In this document: positions 5,576 through 6,334 of the stretch, one piece after another
Layout of the letters: the number at the start of each line of letters is the position of its first letter
How positions within the stretch are numbered: position 1 is the stretch's first letter
Origin: UBA5266 sp964610025
GTDB taxonomy: Bacteria > Bacteroidota > Bacteroidia > Bacteroidales > WCHB1-69
DNA: 6,334 nt
Direction of reading: 5' to 3'
Assembly (NCBI GenBank): GCA_964610025.1
Contig: CAZSTX010000058.1
Location: 1-6,334, forward strand
The notes under the pieces: generated by a model
Told to the model about the DNA's origin: nothing
The model's database searches: none
The model's input: the letters and a program-made list of their open reading frames with translations, nothing else
Translations under genes and position numbers: made by a program

Positions 5576-6136
5576 ATGGAAAACTATCACTATTTAATTC
5601 GAGAATTTATCGATTTCCCTCAAAAAGGAATTCTTTTTTATGACATAAATCCTTTATTATCTAATTGGAAAGCACTAAATGCGACTTCTTTTACTTTGGC
5701 AGAAAACATATCGGCTATTATGCCTTTTGCTACAAAAGTATTATCGATAGAAGCAAGAGGATTTATTATAGGCGGTATTCTTGCCAATATATTAGAAGCA
5801 GGTTTTGTCCCTATTCGAAAAAAAGGAAAACTCCCTCCTTACGACTCCCTCGTTTATAGCCAATATCAATTAGAATATGGAAGCGACACTTTAAGTGCAG
5901 ACCTTTCTTTAATAAATTATCACGATAAAATTATTATTTTCGACGATGTTTTAGCTACCGGTGGAACCGCCGAAGCAACTTATAAGCTATTGGAAAACGA
6001 AAAATTAGCCCCACTCAACCAACACAATATTTGTTTCGCTTTTTTATTAGAAATCGAAAAACTTGAAGGGAGAAAATACCTGAGCCAACAAACCGGCATC
6101 TCCGACAGCAATATTATTTCGTTGATAAAAAAATAG
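5576..6136 (+). CDS. apt: Adenine phosphoribosyltransferase
   Basis: This enzyme salvages adenine: adenine plus PRPP gives AMP and pyrophosphate, in the cytosol. The 186-residue protein has the N-terminal FPQKGILFYDINPLL, the EARGFIIGG segment (59-67), RKKGKLP (81-87) and the PRPP loop FDDVLATGGTAEA (122-134), with the Asp-Asp pair and TGGT of type I phosphoribosyltransferases. All agree with bacterial Apt. It is slightly longer than the E. coli-type enzyme through the C-terminal tail. It starts 4 nt after the ABC ATPase gene with no promoter between, so it is probably the last gene of the exporter transcript, though it has no evident functional tie to export. Confidence 0.95.
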   Translation: MENYHYLIREFIDFPQKGILFYDINPLLSNWKALNATSFTLAENISAIMPFATKVLSIEARGFIIGGILANILEAGFVPIRKKGKLPPYDSLVYSQYQLEYGSDTLSADLSLINYHDKIIIFDDVLATGGTAEATYKLLENEKLAPLNQHNICFAFLLEIEKLEGRKYLSQQTGISDSNIISLIKK

Positions 6137-6154
6137 TTTTTGCAAAACCTATTT
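6131..6154. terminator. AT hairpin at convergent gene ends
   Basis: AAATAG-TTTT (6131-6140) pairs with AAAA-C-CTATTT (6144-6154) around a TGC loop with one unpaired C. The hairpin spans both the apt stop and the stop of the convergent minus-strand gene. On the minus strand it runs into seven T; on the plus strand no strong T-run follows. It is more convincing as a terminator for the minus-strand gene. Confidence 0.45.
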
Positions 6155-6322
6155 ATTTACTATCAATTTCTTTTTTACCGACATATTTTCAGAAGTGATT
6201 TCTAAAATATAAATGCCTGCACTCAAATCAGCAACAGAAATATCTTGTGTGTGCTGATAAATTCTAAAGGTTTTTAGTAATATTCCCAAAGAATTATAAA
6301 TACATAGTCGAGCCTTAAAAAG
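6149..6322 (-). pseudogene. 3' fragment with T9SS C-terminal sorting domain, frame broken
   Basis: The last 57 codons of a gene entering from the right encode RLCIYNSLGILLKTF, then DLSAGIYILEIT and a terminal KKKLIVNK. This is the type A C-terminal sorting domain (Por secretion tail) that directs proteins through the type IX secretion system to the cell surface or medium. Upstream the frame meets TAG (6323-6325 on the plus strand) after only two more codons past FKA. One extra base in the A5 run at 6317-6321 would join it to the neighbouring frame as NSFFKARLCIYN, which reads well for this domain. It may be a real frameshift or a sequencing error beside a homopolymer at the window edge. The cargo protein lies outside the window. 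Confidence 0.7.
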
Positions 6323-6334
6323 CTATTTTTTTTT

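Noticed and set aside
1..6334. A novel defence, mobile or secretion system occupying the window
   Set aside because: Every gene is assigned to a known family, gaps are short and hold promoters or terminators, and no transposase, integrase, tRNA or inverted-repeat boundary is visible.

Overview
The window looks like part of an AT-rich genome of the Bacteroidetes, most likely an anaerobic member of the Bacteroidales. Four lines of evidence support this. Promoters have the Bacteroidetes -7 box TAnnTTTG, and start codons lack Shine-Dalgarno sequences and often follow A-rich leaders. There is a Bacteroidetes-specific DUF4295 gene next to rpmG. A type IX secretion C-terminal sorting domain sits at the right edge. 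A HydF [FeFe]-hydrogenase maturase points to fermentative, H2-metabolising anaerobic life. The species cannot be fixed from this sequence.

Layout. Positions 1-70 are ten tandem copies of a 7-bp repeat. On the minus strand, 114-2083 is a two-gene unit: hydF (H-cluster maturation GTPase) followed by an omega-amidase of the nitrilase superfamily. The two overlap by 4 bp, and a well-formed promoter lies just upstream of hydF. Also on the minus strand, 2246-2599 holds rpmG (L33) and a 51-residue DUF4295 protein, ended by a strong intrinsic terminator. A 268-bp AT-rich divergent intergenic region separates this from a plus-strand unit of a DUF177/YceD-like protein and rpmF (L32). After a probable terminator and a new promoter come an efflux-type lipoprotein membrane-fusion protein (HlyD/YbhG-like), an ABC ATPase (YbhF/YhiH-like) and apt (adenine phosphoribosyltransferase), closely packed on the plus strand. 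The last 186 bases carry, on the minus strand, the 3' end of a gene for a T9SS-exported protein. Its frame is broken close to the window edge.

How the genes work together. hydF and the amidase are probably co-expressed, but a metabolic link between them is not established. The two small ribosomal units are housekeeping. The membrane-fusion protein and ABC ATPase look like two parts of a tripartite drug or toxin exporter, but its permease, second ATPase and TolC partner are not here; apt occupies the place where they would be expected.

I see no convincing undescribed system (no CRISPR array, toxin-antitoxin pair, phage or transposase gene). The points most worth a second look are the orphaned exporter half, the altered HydF cluster motif, the HydF-amidase coupling and the broken T9SS tail.
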